Shown here: positions 53,797 to 59,856 of the stretch, piece after piece
How positions within the stretch are numbered: position 1 is the stretch's first letter
Layout of the letters: every line of letters begins with the position of its first letter
NCBI RefSeq assembly: GCF_002234675.1
Contig: NC_019869.2
Location: 14,241,015 to 14,305,014 of the forward strand
Length of the DNA: 64,000 nt
Direction of reading: 5' to 3'
DNA from: Oryzias latipes
Taxonomy: Eukaryota > Chordata > Actinopteri > Beloniformes > Adrianichthyidae
Notes under the pieces: generated by a model
What the model saw: the letters and a program-made list of their open reading frames with translations, nothing else
The model's database searches: none
What the model was told of the DNA's origin: nothing
Position numbers and translations under genes: made by a program

Positions 53797-55463
53797 AACT
53801 GAAGAGCAAGAACACCACGTGATAAAAACTGACAGCATGTTCTTGACACGCTTAAGGTGCTTCTGTGCAGCTCGGCTTTTTCCTTCCCGAATGCAAAGTT
53901 TTGAACTTACGGAAGTATTTGAGAGTCTCCTCGATCTGCTCTGAGGTCAGTTCCAAGCTGGCATCCGATGCGACCAGAGGAGTGTGCAGCCAGTCATCGT
54001 TGTCATAGCCATAGACGGTGTCGGCCCGGAGCCGGTACACCGGCAGCTGCTCCTCCAGAAGACTGATGATCTCAAACTCCGGCAGATCGGTGCTGTTGCA
54101 CACATCTGGACAAACACAGAAGAAAATGATTTGTTTGCAATAATGTAAATCATTTCTTGCTTTATTACAATGTATAACATTTAAATCCTTTTTAAAGCGA
54201 TGTCTGCATCTTTGCCTGTCAAAATGACGAATTATTTTAATTTTACATGTAAAAATGCACCTGAAAACATTCAAAGTAAAGATTTTTGCTGTTTGGTGAT
54301 ACACTTTTTACAAAATATTTTGTATGGCTAAAAAAGTCTGTATAACTCAAACTCTTTTAAATAAAGTTTTTGTTTGAATGAACACAGTTAATTCTTCTGT
54401 TAACCTCTGTTTGGTGCTTTATGTCAGATCGATTTATGTTTGTTAAGTTTAAGGCTTTTTCTGAAGTTTCTTCGCATAAACCTCTTCCTGGATTCTTCCT
54501 AGGCTCTCCATTGGAATCAAATCTGCTTTGACTCCACGTTCACTCTGTTATGACCTGTTTTTTCCCATATCTGTCTCTATGGACCGATATTGTCACAGTT
54601 TTGAAATTGTTTTGCATCAAAGGTCCTGTCCATCTGTCCACTCTGAAACCATGATACTACCACCGTCATGCTTCAAAGAAGTGATGAGGCTCTCATATGC
54701 AAGATTTCAACCCAGTCTTCACAAAAATATGTTCAGAGTTCGTCTTTTAGTCGATCTTTTAGTCGATCAGTCAACAACTTTTTTGTCAAGAACACCAACA
54801 TTGTTGAGCGTTAGCTTGATGGAGAACTCTGGATGCAAACCTGAACCATAATAATGGTTTGAAAAACATCTGACTGAATGATAAACGCTCACTCTAAACA
54901 CCTAAAGGTCTTTTTTTATAAAGGTATGTTGAAAATCTAATTTCCCTAATAAAACATACCGTATTTTTCAGAGTACAAGTCGCAGTTTTTGCACAGTTTA
55001 GGTGATGGTGTGACAATGTGAGATTTTGTTTTTAATAAATATAAATAACCACTAGAGGGCGCTGTAAATGTGTGCATCAGTTTTTGCAACTGACAGCAAC
55101 TCAGAAGAAGAATCGCCACTCTGTCTTGTGTTGGGCTTGATGGAAATGTTCAAAGCCGATACACAGGATGAAGAATTCAACAGATTTAGCATTTTTAAGT
55201 ATAATCATTATCATCATCATTAATAATTTATTGAAAGGTCTGTTTTTGTCTTTTGTTAAAGAATCTTCAACCAAAAGTACGTCTTTATTTTCAGTAAAGT
55301 ACGGTAGGAAGCTTTATTATCTTCATCCTTTTACCTGTGATTGTTTCGGCGTCCCGGCAGGGGGGCGGCGCCCGGTTTACTTCAGGCTGTAAGCACTCCC
55401 CCTCGCTCACATACTGCTCCTCCTCAGTGAAGCGATGGCTGGGGTCTGGGTTGGGGTCCAGGT
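38009..55463 (-). CDS. trak1: Trafficking kinesin-binding protein 1 (TRAK1/Milton), 5' end incomplete
   Basis: Adaptor that links kinesin-1 and dynein/dynactin to mitochondria through Miro GTPases. Eighteen minus-strand exons (listed singly) join in phase. Exons 2-18 give 915 codons before the stop, and exon 1 adds about 42. Exons 2-11 encode the HAP1_N coiled-coil region, including the acidic YGYDNDDWLHTPL block, a CC1-box-like AAKIG in exon 4, and long heptad stretches. Exons 12-16 encode the Milton-type region (KRVFETVKNINQ, ALRRLSLRRQNNLSERRFFEE, LPDKLQIVKPLEG, SATLHHWQQLAQPHLG). Exons 17-18 encode the Ser/Pro-rich C-terminus (GLVRLLQERGISAAMY, YDNFLASKPARSIL). TRAK1 is favoured over TRAK2 by VCNSTDLPE and the long conserved C-terminus. 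The protein ends at GPGPQP, shorter than I recall for mammals. The start codon of the long form is not located. Confidence 0.93.
38672..38797 (-). CDS. trak1: trak1 exon 17 (GC donor)
   Basis: Acceptor TGCTGTAG. It encodes LNPTPAASSCVMTSSLLATP then CTPRRLSLRPSESSTNL. The boundary reads CTCAG|GCAAGA, a non-canonical GC donor. Phase (AG + A) into exon 18 and family similarity support it; no GT alternative keeps the frame. Confidence 0.9.
38886..39170 (-). mobile_element. tRNA-SINE with (CA)n expansion inside trak1 intron 16
   Basis: Inverted SINE: plus-strand marks are 'cagtctgttgcagggcca', (CA)n at 38921-38966, 'gtagactgtgggaggaagcc', 'ggagaacatgcaaactccac', 'gctggaaccaggactttctc' and 'gtgctaaccagcataccacc' (tRNA-like head). 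The CA tract lies where these SINEs often carry CA/TG runs. Confidence 0.8.
39262..39367 (-). CDS. trak1: trak1 exon 16
   Basis: Acceptor ACTTCCAG, donor CCAG|GTATGA. It encodes AYFPGKCMPHTSSTYTFTTC then RILHPTDEQTQVTP, matching the GKCMSQTNSTFTFTTCRILHP area of mammalian TRAK1. Confidence 0.94.
39368..40528 (-). other. trak1: trak1 intron 15
   Basis: 1.16 kb; no repeat or gene recognised. Minus-strand frames at 39629-40008 are chance. Confidence 0.65.
40529..40736 (-). CDS. trak1: trak1 exon 15
   Basis: Acceptor ATCTGCAG, donor CTGG|GTGAGA. It encodes an acidic start (EEDEPGEQYFQNLPTSS), then a Pro/Ser-rich low-complexity stretch that is poorly conserved. Confidence 0.87.
40814..40932 (-). 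CDS. trak1: trak1 exon 14
   Basis: Acceptor TCCTTCAG, donor ACAG|GTGAAG. It encodes SATLHHWQQLAQPHLGVILD then ARPGVVPKGYRPLELELEQ, a diagnostic TRAK block. Confidence 0.96.
40933..42626 (-). other. trak1: trak1 intron 13
   Basis: 1.7 kb. It is GC-rich next to exon 13 (42340-42620, source of spurious plus-strand frames), then AT-rich with a family A element at 41715-42135. Confidence 0.75.
41715..42135 (+). mobile_element. TIR family A inside trak1 intron 13
   Basis: The left part has 'tttctgatgatgaaggacat' and the right part 'gtagaaactatgtcctaaaa', 'aaaagaccactgggaacact' and 'agatgatcagagggacttt'. The left terminus is diverged. Confidence 0.7.
42627..42889 (-). CDS. trak1: trak1 exon 13
   Basis: Acceptor TGCCAACAG, donor GAAG|GTGAGG. 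It encodes EDLRVALRRLSLRRQNNLSE then RRFFEEERERR, VLTPSDSIMSLGN and YLPDKLQIVKPLEG. The very GC-rich sequence also opens long frames on the opposite strand; these are shadows. Confidence 0.95.
42961..43203 (-). CDS. trak1: trak1 exon 12
   Basis: Acceptor TGTCCGCAG, donor GACAG|GTGACG. It encodes RKRVFETVKNINQAVRQRSE, then TGIPGSNQS and STPHSSVYGGDISGDGVTLD, the start of the Milton-type region. Confidence 0.95.
43271..43347 (-). CDS. trak1: trak1 exon 11
   Basis: Acceptor GTGCTGCAG, donor AGAA|GTGAGT. It encodes DSLAAEIEGTMRKELSLEDP then ECEEQ. Confidence 0.95.
43424..43561 (-). CDS. trak1: trak1 exon 10
   Basis: 46 codons. It encodes LQELEEKYSECIEMLHEAQE then ELKNLRNR and RRYHPLGLFPM, a near-universal TRAK segment. 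Donor AATG|GTTAGG. Confidence 0.96.
43628..43702 (-). CDS. trak1: trak1 exon 9
   Basis: 25 codons. Acceptor TGTGCAG, donor AGAG|GTAGGT. It encodes YAVENEELSQHLLAAKDAQR then QLTAE. Confidence 0.95.
43776..43906 (-). CDS. trak1: trak1 exon 8
   Basis: Acceptor CCCTCCAG, donor ATCC|GTGAGT. It encodes AEELARKTEDASRQQEEITH then LLSQIVDLQKKAKS, a long heptad stretch. Confidence 0.95.
43907..45352 (-). other. trak1: trak1 intron 7
   Basis: 1.45 kb, AT-rich toward 44850-45250. The 87-codon plus-strand frame at 44106 has no support. No repeat recognised. Confidence 0.7.
45353..45431 (-). CDS. trak1: trak1 exon 7
   Basis: Acceptor TATGCAG, donor CTAC|GTAGGT. It encodes ANHLKTETETYEEKEQQLVS then DCVKEL. 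Confidence 0.94.
45503..45608 (-). CDS. trak1: trak1 exon 6
   Basis: Acceptor GCCCTTTAG, donor TGAG|GTGACT. It encodes a variable start then TLQRQLKDLEEENLSLRSE, matching the KKLKDLEEENVVLRSE segment of mammalian TRAK1. Confidence 0.93.
45700..45800 (-). CDS. trak1: trak1 exon 5
   Basis: Acceptor CTCCTCCAG. It encodes VAQLHHELNLKDELLQFYTN then AVEESEDESSSSP. The donor CCAC|GTCAGC is set by phase with exon 6 and by family similarity. Confidence 0.9.
46080..46469 (-). mobile_element. TIR family B inside trak1 intron 4
   Basis: Inverted copy: 'accaatcagatgcctgaata', 'cgtttgattgacagattctc', 'gagagtggttgccatagaaa', 'tccaacatggcggcgcc' and terminus 'atatagccaatgg'. The other end is degraded. Confidence 0.65.
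46595..46711 (-). CDS. trak1: trak1 exon 4
   Basis: 39 codons, phase 0 to phase 0. It encodes KERDLELAAKIGQSLLKKNR and on to EEQVGQITEE, including the CC1-box-like AAKIG used by dynein adaptors. The donor is GTCTGA, weak apart from GT. Confidence 0.94.
46797..46873 (-). CDS. trak1: trak1 exon 3
   Basis: Acceptor TTTCCACAG, donor GGAG|GTGAGA. It encodes LCADRVGQMTKTYNDIDAV then TRLLEE, near-invariant in TRAK proteins. It can join either exon 2 or the alternative first exon. Confidence 0.96.
47252..47333 (-). CDS. trak1: trak1 alternative first exon (short isoform start)
   Basis: ATG at 47333-47331 opens MDGESRVKVVVRDKRELEDW, then FCHEDKS, ending AGCG|GTAAAT in phase 1. That is exactly the phase required by exon 3, giving EDKSVLCADRVGQ. 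A human TRAK1 isoform, as I recall, has a comparable short start ending in ...DVLCAERVG. Joined to exons 3-18 the product is 877 aa, lacking the exon 1-2 region. An in-frame upstream ATG near 47408 is an alternative start. Support is by phase and resemblance only. Confidence 0.75.
47851..48403. mobile_element. TIR family B, full-length copy
   Basis: Ends CACTGACTGTA (left) and TACAGTCAGTG (right) are perfect inverted repeats, extended by GAGAACTGTACTGAGTGA and TCACTCAGTCCAGTTCTC with one mismatch. 553 bp, no coding. This copy defines the family ends. Confidence 0.85.
49460..49735 (-). mobile_element. tRNA-derived SINE, nearly complete
   Basis: Inverted: tail at the left ('ggatgctggagcctatccag'), body ('aattaacctgtgaggcatgt', 'ttttggactgtgggaagaaa') and head at the right with the B box inverted (GGATTCAAACC) and 'ctaaccactacaccacc'. 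Confidence 0.85.
51233..52676 (+). pseudogene. L2-clade LINE, 5'-truncated and decayed
   Basis: Conceptual translation across frames gives reverse-transcriptase motifs in order: LRPISKLPFLSKILEKIV, GFKSLHSTESALLRVFNDLL, FDTLDHNILISRLQ and YGIPQGSVLGPLLFSLYL. The YADD active-site segment that should follow SIIRKH is missing; sequence jumps to LEELKTWMSLNFLHFNEERT. The C-terminal part is well kept (RLDYCNSL, QLMQNAAARLL, LHLLPVHFRVCFKI, LNGLAPPYLS, PNLWNALPMQV), with a clean 136-codon frame at 52119-52529. It ends in ATAAAGTTGACTTGAC repeats, a short tandem 3' tail typical of L2/CR1-type elements. It cannot be active. Confidence 0.88.
52968..53793 (+). mobile_element. GC-rich family C retroelement with poly(A) tail
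   Basis: The 5' part is strongly GC-rich (52968-53165) and matches 18430-18975 inverted. The 3' part (53690-53760) matches 16355-16470 and ends in an A-run of about 32 at 53760-53792. Poly(A) and 5'-variable copies indicate retroposition. No reverse transcriptase is seen, so it may be a SINE-like or truncated LINE family. The frames here are compositional. Confidence 0.75.
53911..54105 (-). CDS. trak1: trak1 exon 2 (HAP1_N start)
   Basis: Acceptor TTTGTCCAG, donor TTCC|GTAAGT. It encodes VCNSTDLPEFEIISLLEEQL through EQIEETLKYF, the best-conserved N-terminal block of TRAK1. Confidence 0.95.
54106..55334 (-). other. trak1: trak1 intron 1
   Basis: 1.23 kb. A family G-like terminus ('ccgtatttttcagagtacaa') lies near 54960-54990. 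The frame at 54528-54851 is degraded, resembling transposon-type sequence, but is not assignable. Confidence 0.6.
55335..55463 (-). CDS. trak1: trak1 exon 1 (most upstream coding exon recognised)
   Basis: Ends ATCACAG|GTAAAAGG in phase 1, so it splices to exon 2 giving AETITDVCNST, like the ESITDVC segment I recall in TRAK2. It encodes an acidic stretch with RFTEEEQYVSEGECLQPEV. The acceptor could be CACCCCAG (55463) or an upstream AG in the same C-rich tract. No in-frame ATG precedes it before a TGA, so a further 5' exon must exist. Confidence 0.65.
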
Positions 55464-55940
55464 CTGGGGTGGGGGGAGGGGAGGTGGCTGGGGAAGCCAG
55501 CTTGGCTCACCTGTCACAGGTGGAGGGAGGCAGGGGCCATGGGCCGCTGGAGCTCCTACCGGCTCAGTCACGCAGACAGTAAATCAGCAAACCTCTTGGG
55601 GGTGGGGGCTGACTTCTTAACAAAGTGATTTGTTTGAAGTCAAAGTCCACAGCGATCGATGCGTTTCCCCGCAGAGACTTCCAGCCTGCTGCAGCTCCTG
55701 GTGTAGCTGCTGCAGATCTGCCAGGACAACCCTTCAGTCTGAGGTGGAAGGACAATAAAAACAGAGCTGTGGTCACATGATGCAGGCATGAATACCTTTC
55801 ACACAAACCATCTTACACTTCCAATCACCAAAAACGACCTGGCACAGCCCCAGGGGTGCAGTACGGCAAGTCAATTCTTTTGACAAAAAGGACAACGTTC
55901 AGCTTTTCAGGACAAATCGGTCCAAGCTGTTTGCTTAAAA
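55464..55940. other. Upstream flank of recognised trak1 exons
   Basis: C/G-rich at 55464-55600, then mixed. A minus-strand frame near 55640-55730 reads LADLQQLHQELQQAG, coding-like but without clear splice sites. No start codon of trak1 is assigned. Confidence 0.35.
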
Positions 55941-56435
55941 CAGGGGTCCCCAAACTTTTTCCAGTGGGGGCCACTTGACGTTTCCATTCGCTGATTGGGA
56001 GCCAGGGTCAGTTAAAAAACAGAAAAAGTGAGACGATCGCAGGGGTGTCTAAACATGTATTGTTTTCCAGAAAGCCAGAAAGATAACCACATATAAATAA
56101 CCCAATCTGATATCAAATAATCCTCTCTGGATGTTTCACATAAAAAGTCAGGAAATACAGTATATAGGAACACAGTCTGCTGAGCTAACAGTCCACATTT
56201 TAGCTTTGAGAGTTTGATTACTTACATTTTCCCTCGCAAGCTATGATATTTATCTTTGTGACGGGATTCATAATGTCAGTGTAGATTGTATTCTTTGAAT
56301 ATCGCCACCGTCTATTGGCAGATGAGACAAACAACCTGTTCTGTATGTTGGGCAAAAAAATTCTTGTTTGTCCAAAATACTCTGCATTCTGAATCATTTT
56401 TTCTCTTCCCTAAACTTTTTCTTAATTTTCTCTGG
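55941..56435 (+). mobile_element. hAT-type element (CAGGGGTCCCCAAAC end), copy 1
   Basis: Begins CAGGGGTCCCCAAACTTTTT, a Charlie-like hAT terminus. It is colinear with 62845-63915: 'ctgattgggagccagggtca', 'aacccaatctgatat', 'tctgctgagctaaca', 'gtgacgggattcataatgtc' and 'gtttgtccaaaatactctgc'. The right terminus is missing, replaced by SINE sequence. Non-coding. Confidence 0.75.
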
Positions 56436-56656
56436 CCTCACAGCTAAAAGGCTCAGCTGAGGGACCTGAACCAGAACATCAATGGGGGACCTTTCTGTGT
56501 GGAGTTTGCATGTTCTCCCCATGAATGACTGGGTTTTCTCTAGGGACACTGGCTTCCTCCCACTGTCAAAAAACATGCATCATAGGTTAATTGGTTACTC
56601 TAAATTTTTATTTTTTATTTCTAAAATTATTTTTCATTTTTGTTTTTTAGATGTTG
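56436..56656 (+). mobile_element. tRNA-SINE fragment
   Basis: The body 'gggacctttctgtgtggagt', 'ttgcatgttctccccatgaa', 'tgggttttctctagggacac' and 'aaacatgcat...ggttaattggttactctaaa' is shared with the SINEs at 9218 and 49460. The head is degraded and the tail absent. Confidence 0.75.
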
Positions 56657-56697
56657 GTTTTCGGTGCACAGTCCAGTTTTCGTATACAGTCAATGCA
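56657..56697. mobile_element. TIR family B terminal scrap
   Basis: 'cagtccagttttcgtataca' followed by 'gtcaatg', the family B right end; nothing else of the element is present. Confidence 0.55.
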
Positions 56698-57046
56698 CCA
56701 AACATCATGATCACATGATTCCAGTGACTTCCTGTTTATGTTGGGATTCAGTTAGCAGTCTCAAGAAGAGCAAGAAAGGTGCTTCAGTTTATTCATGACG
56801 ACAAATGAAAATGTGGGGGAAATATCTCCAAACATTTCTATACTTCACCATTTAGATGTGAGGACAGTTTACTTGTGATAAACTGTTGTGTTAAATTTAT
56901 GTTCATGTTGCTAATATTTATCATTTTAAAGTCATAATGTGTTTTTGCTGCTGTTTGAATTTATTTATCGTTTTTAATTTGAGCTTAATAAATAAATAAA
57001 ACAATTTAAAAAGTTTGTCTTTTTTGCTGACATAAAATGACAACAT

Positions 57047-57186
57047 ATGATGTCATGTGATTTAATATCATATGATATTATATGATGTCATATGATTTAA
57101 TATCATATGATATTATATGATGTCATATAATGTAATTGATACATCATATGACAACATATGATGTCATATGATGTCATATGATGCAA
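57047..57186. repeat. 35-bp tandem repeat rich in TGATGTCATATGA palindromes
   Basis: Units start at 57047, 57082 and 57117 (35-bp period), then degenerate into further ATGATGTCATATG units up to 57186. Each unit contains ATF/CRE-like TGATGTCA and the palindrome CATATG. It ends about 190 bp before the start codon of the coiled-coil gene. It could be a regulatory array or just a satellite. Confidence 0.85.
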
Positions 57187-57373
57187 CATCATCATGAAGT
57201 CGTTGTTAAAAGTTCAGATATAGGACCCAAAACTTCACACTCAGATCCATTTTTGCACACAGGTTTCGCTGATCACAAAGAACCAAAGACCAGGTCCTCT
57301 TTTTAAGAAGTGCCTTTGGTTACAAAGAATCTTTGTTGTCAAACTCTTATTAGAAATCTTAATTAATTGTACC

Positions 57374-59326
57374 ATGGAATCACAAACACGCCGTTCCGTC
57401 CGAAAAACCCGAAAGACTATCAAACTCAGCAATTTTGAATCTGTTGTGGAGAAGGAGCCCACTTCTGAGTTTAACACTTTCATGGACTGGGATGACACAG
57501 ACGAAGACTATGATGACTCTCCCCTTTCCTATAGTGATGAGGAATTTCCTGATATGCCAGAAACTCCTCATTATGATTGTTCTCTCCTTTCTAAAAGTGA
57601 CGATGAGGAATTTCCTGAGACTCCAGAAACTCCTCAACCAAAAAGACAGCAGGATTGGGGAAAACCCATGCCTAAAATCTGCCCGGAAAACCAAACCTTA
57701 GGTTTAAAACCCTTAAGTTTTGCTCCAACCTTCTCCTTTCGCCCAGCTTCACTGTTTCCTGTGAAGCCGGTCTCTGTCCCTAAATCAACTCAGCCGGAGG
57801 AAGTCAAACTTTTGGGAAAGGAAAAACAAAGTGCAACTGCTTTGGATAAGCTAACTTCAACCTCTAAGCCAACCTCAGTGGTCAATGCAGAGGCACTGCA
57901 AGAGATCACTGCTCTGAAAGATGAAGTAGGGCATCTGAAGGAGCTTCTCCAGCAGAAAGATCAGATGCTAGCAGATGCTGCTCTGAAAACTAAACACCTT
58001 GAAGAACAGATGAGCCACCTGACAGAAAAAAGGCAGCAATTGGAGGAAGAAAAGTCCTCTTTCTTAAAAGAAATTGCTCAGCTAAAGACAGCTCAGGAGG
58101 ACAGGGAGACAGAGGTAACCAATTCTAAAAGAGTCTCCAAGAAAAAGATCGTCCAACTACTCCGTGAGATGGAGGACCTAAAAATGCAGCACCAGCAGGA
58201 ACATTTGGACCTCAAGAGCAAACTGGACATGGAGAAAGAGCGTCTTCTAAATGACCATCAGCTGGCGTTAACTGTAGCACAAAATCAGCTGGCAAAAGAA
58301 AGAGAAGAATGGCAGAGTAGAAACACCGCCCTCATGCAGGACATGGCTGCATTGAGAAGAAAGTATGAGGAGGATAGCTCTGCATGTTACCAAAAGGAAA
58401 AGACCTTCTTGGAATTGCTCTCCCAAATTGACGAGGGCATAGACAAATTAAAAAAAAACATCAGAGAAAAAGATGTGATCATAAGCAATACTGAAAGGGT
58501 CTCCAAGAAAAGCATCGTCCAGCTACAAAATCAGATGGCAGGCCTAAAAATGCAGCAACAGCAGGAACATTTGGAGCTCACCAGAAAATTTGAAAGGGAG
58601 AAAGAGCGTCTTCTATATAACCATCAGCTGGTGTTAACAGTAGCACAAAATCAGCTGACTAAAGAAAGAGAAGAGTGGCAGAGTAGAAACACCTCCCTCA
58701 TGCAGGACATGGCTGCATTGAGAAGAAAGTATGAGGAGGACAGCTCTGCATGTTACCAAAAGGAAAAGACCTTTATGGAATTGCTCTCACATATTGATGA
58801 GGGCATAGACAAATTAAAAGAAACCATCAGAGAAAAAGATGCGATCATAAACAATTCTGAAGTCATCTTGAGGAAAAAGCTGGAGCAAGAAGACGAACGG
58901 CTTGAGGTGGTAAAAAAGGCCTATCGCAAGAAGAATTTTGACCTCGGCTTGAAATTACACCAAATGGAAGAAGCGCTTCAACAAGAGAGGGTCAAAACAA
59001 ATCAAGCCAAACTCAGCTTTGACCTGGAGGTAGAAGAGTCCACCAAATTAAAAGCTGCTTTGGCCCAAGTCCAGAAAGAATTGGAAGGCCAGAAGCATCT
59101 GGAAAGAGAAAGACAACAACTGGAAGAAGAAAAGTCCACCCTTTCACAGCAGATCACTCACCTACAGGTTGTTGTCAAGGACAACGAGACCCTCATCAGT
59201 GAAAGCCAAGAGGCTTTGATGGTCCAACTACAGCAGCAGGTGGATGAGCTGAAAGAGAAGCCTCCAAAGAAAAGTGCTGGTCGGAGGTTCCTGAACCTGT
59301 TTAGAAAGTCTAGAAAAAAAGACTAA
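57374..59326 (+). CDS. Intronless coiled-coil protein of unknown function with 122-aa tandem duplication
   Basis: 650 codons in one uninterrupted frame; not recognised. The ATG has a strong context (ACCATGG). Residues 1-35 are basic then mixed. Residues about 37-95 are acidic with two copies of a motif, EEFPDMPETP and EEFPETPETP. Residues about 96-170 are Pro/Ser/Lys-rich. From about 171 to 630 the protein is almost entirely heptad-like Glu/Lys/Gln/Leu coiled coil. Residues 250-371 and 372-493 are tandem repeats of exactly 122 aa (366 bp each), sharing EREEWQSRNT, LMQDMAALRRKYEEDSSACY and IDEGIDKLK. The C-terminus is strongly basic (KKSAGRRFLNLFRKSRKKD), possibly membrane- or nucleic-acid-binding. 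No signal peptide, transmembrane segment or enzyme domain is seen. The lack of introns suggests a retrogene or a lineage-specific gene. It lies upstream of trak1 on the opposite strand. An intact frame this long and repeat-conserved argues for real coding. Confidence 0.85.
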   Translation: MESQTRRSVRKTRKTIKLSNFESVVEKEPTSEFNTFMDWDDTDEDYDDSPLSYSDEEFPDMPETPHYDCSLLSKSDDEEFPETPETPQPKRQQDWGKPMPKICPENQTLGLKPLSFAPTFSFRPASLFPVKPVSVPKSTQPEEVKLLGKEKQSATALDKLTSTSKPTSVVNAEALQEITALKDEVGHLKELLQQKDQMLADAALKTKHLEEQMSHLTEKRQQLEEEKSSFLKEIAQLKTAQEDRETEVTNSKRVSKKKIVQLLREMEDLKMQHQQEHLDLKSKLDMEKERLLNDHQLALTVAQNQLAKEREEWQSRNTALMQDMAALRRKYEEDSSACYQKEKTFLELLSQIDEGIDKLKKNIREKDVIISNTERVSKKSIVQLQNQMAGLKMQQQQEHLELTRKFEREKERLLYNHQLVLTVAQNQLTKEREEWQSRNTSLMQDMAALRRKYEEDSSACYQKEKTFMELLSHIDEGIDKLKETIREKDAIINNSEVILRKKLEQEDERLEVVKKAYRKKNFDLGLKLHQMEEALQQERVKTNQAKLSFDLEVEESTKLKAALAQVQKELEGQKHLERERQQLEEEKSTLSQQITHLQVVVKDNETLISESQEALMVQLQQQVDELKEKPPKKSAGRRFLNLFRKSRKKD

Positions 59327-59760
59327 GTGGACCCCCGACCACACTGGAGAGAAAGTTTCCTCCTCCTCCTGTTTCCACCAAGCCCCCCACAACCCACACA
59401 CACACCAAGTCCCCCCACAACCCACACACACACACACCAAGTCGCCCCACAATCCTCACACACACACCAAGCCCCCCACACAACCATCACACACTTCAAG
59501 CTCCCACACACACACCAAAGCCCCAACAACCCTTATACACCACCAGGCCTCATACAACCCCATCCCCAATACACACACACCAAATGTGTGTGTATTAAAG
59601 AGTTAAACATTTAATTGTTAGTTTGGTGACAGGAACTCGTGTGGCTTTTTTTTCTTTTTCTATTTTAAATGTGTATCTTGTAAATATGTGTCTTCAATTC
59701 AATTTTTTTCTATTGCATAACTTTCCACAACACCCCTTTAATTAAATAAAAAGATAATAT
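59327..59760 (+). terminator. 3' UTR with CA/CCCCC minisatellite and AATAAA
   Basis: Bases 59375-59590 consist of loosely repeated 'caccaagt-cccccacaaccc-acaca' units. AATAAA at 59745-59750 is the likely poly(A) signal for the coiled-coil gene. Minus-strand frames here (VCVG-rich) are artefacts of the repeat. Confidence 0.6.
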
Positions 59761-59856
59761 TTTAGTGACAGCACTGTTGTATTTATCTTGAGGTCAGGCA
59801 ACAGTGTTGTGGAAAGTTACCCCCCCCCCCCCTTAATGCCTGACACTTGAGTCTAA

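Larger units (their letters stand above)
46874..53910 (-). other. trak1: trak1 intron 2 (7 kb, repeat-rich)
   Basis: It holds the alternative first exon (47252-47333), a G-run cluster near 47443-47461, a family B element, a SINE, an AT-rich tract near 50750-50830, an L2 LINE and a family C retroelement. Unlisted parts (48404-49459 and 49736-51232) show no gene; 51087-51125 has a scrap of inverted SINE head. Confidence 0.75.

Noticed and set aside
55640..55740. Minus-strand coding-like LADLQQLHQELQQAG, considered as a further trak1 5' exon
   Set aside because: No acceptor/donor pair with the right phase to exon 1 could be placed, and stops flank it in frame.
59228..59614. Frames rich in Val/Cys/Gly or His/Thr/Pro
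   Set aside because: They read a CA/C-rich minisatellite in the 3' UTR.
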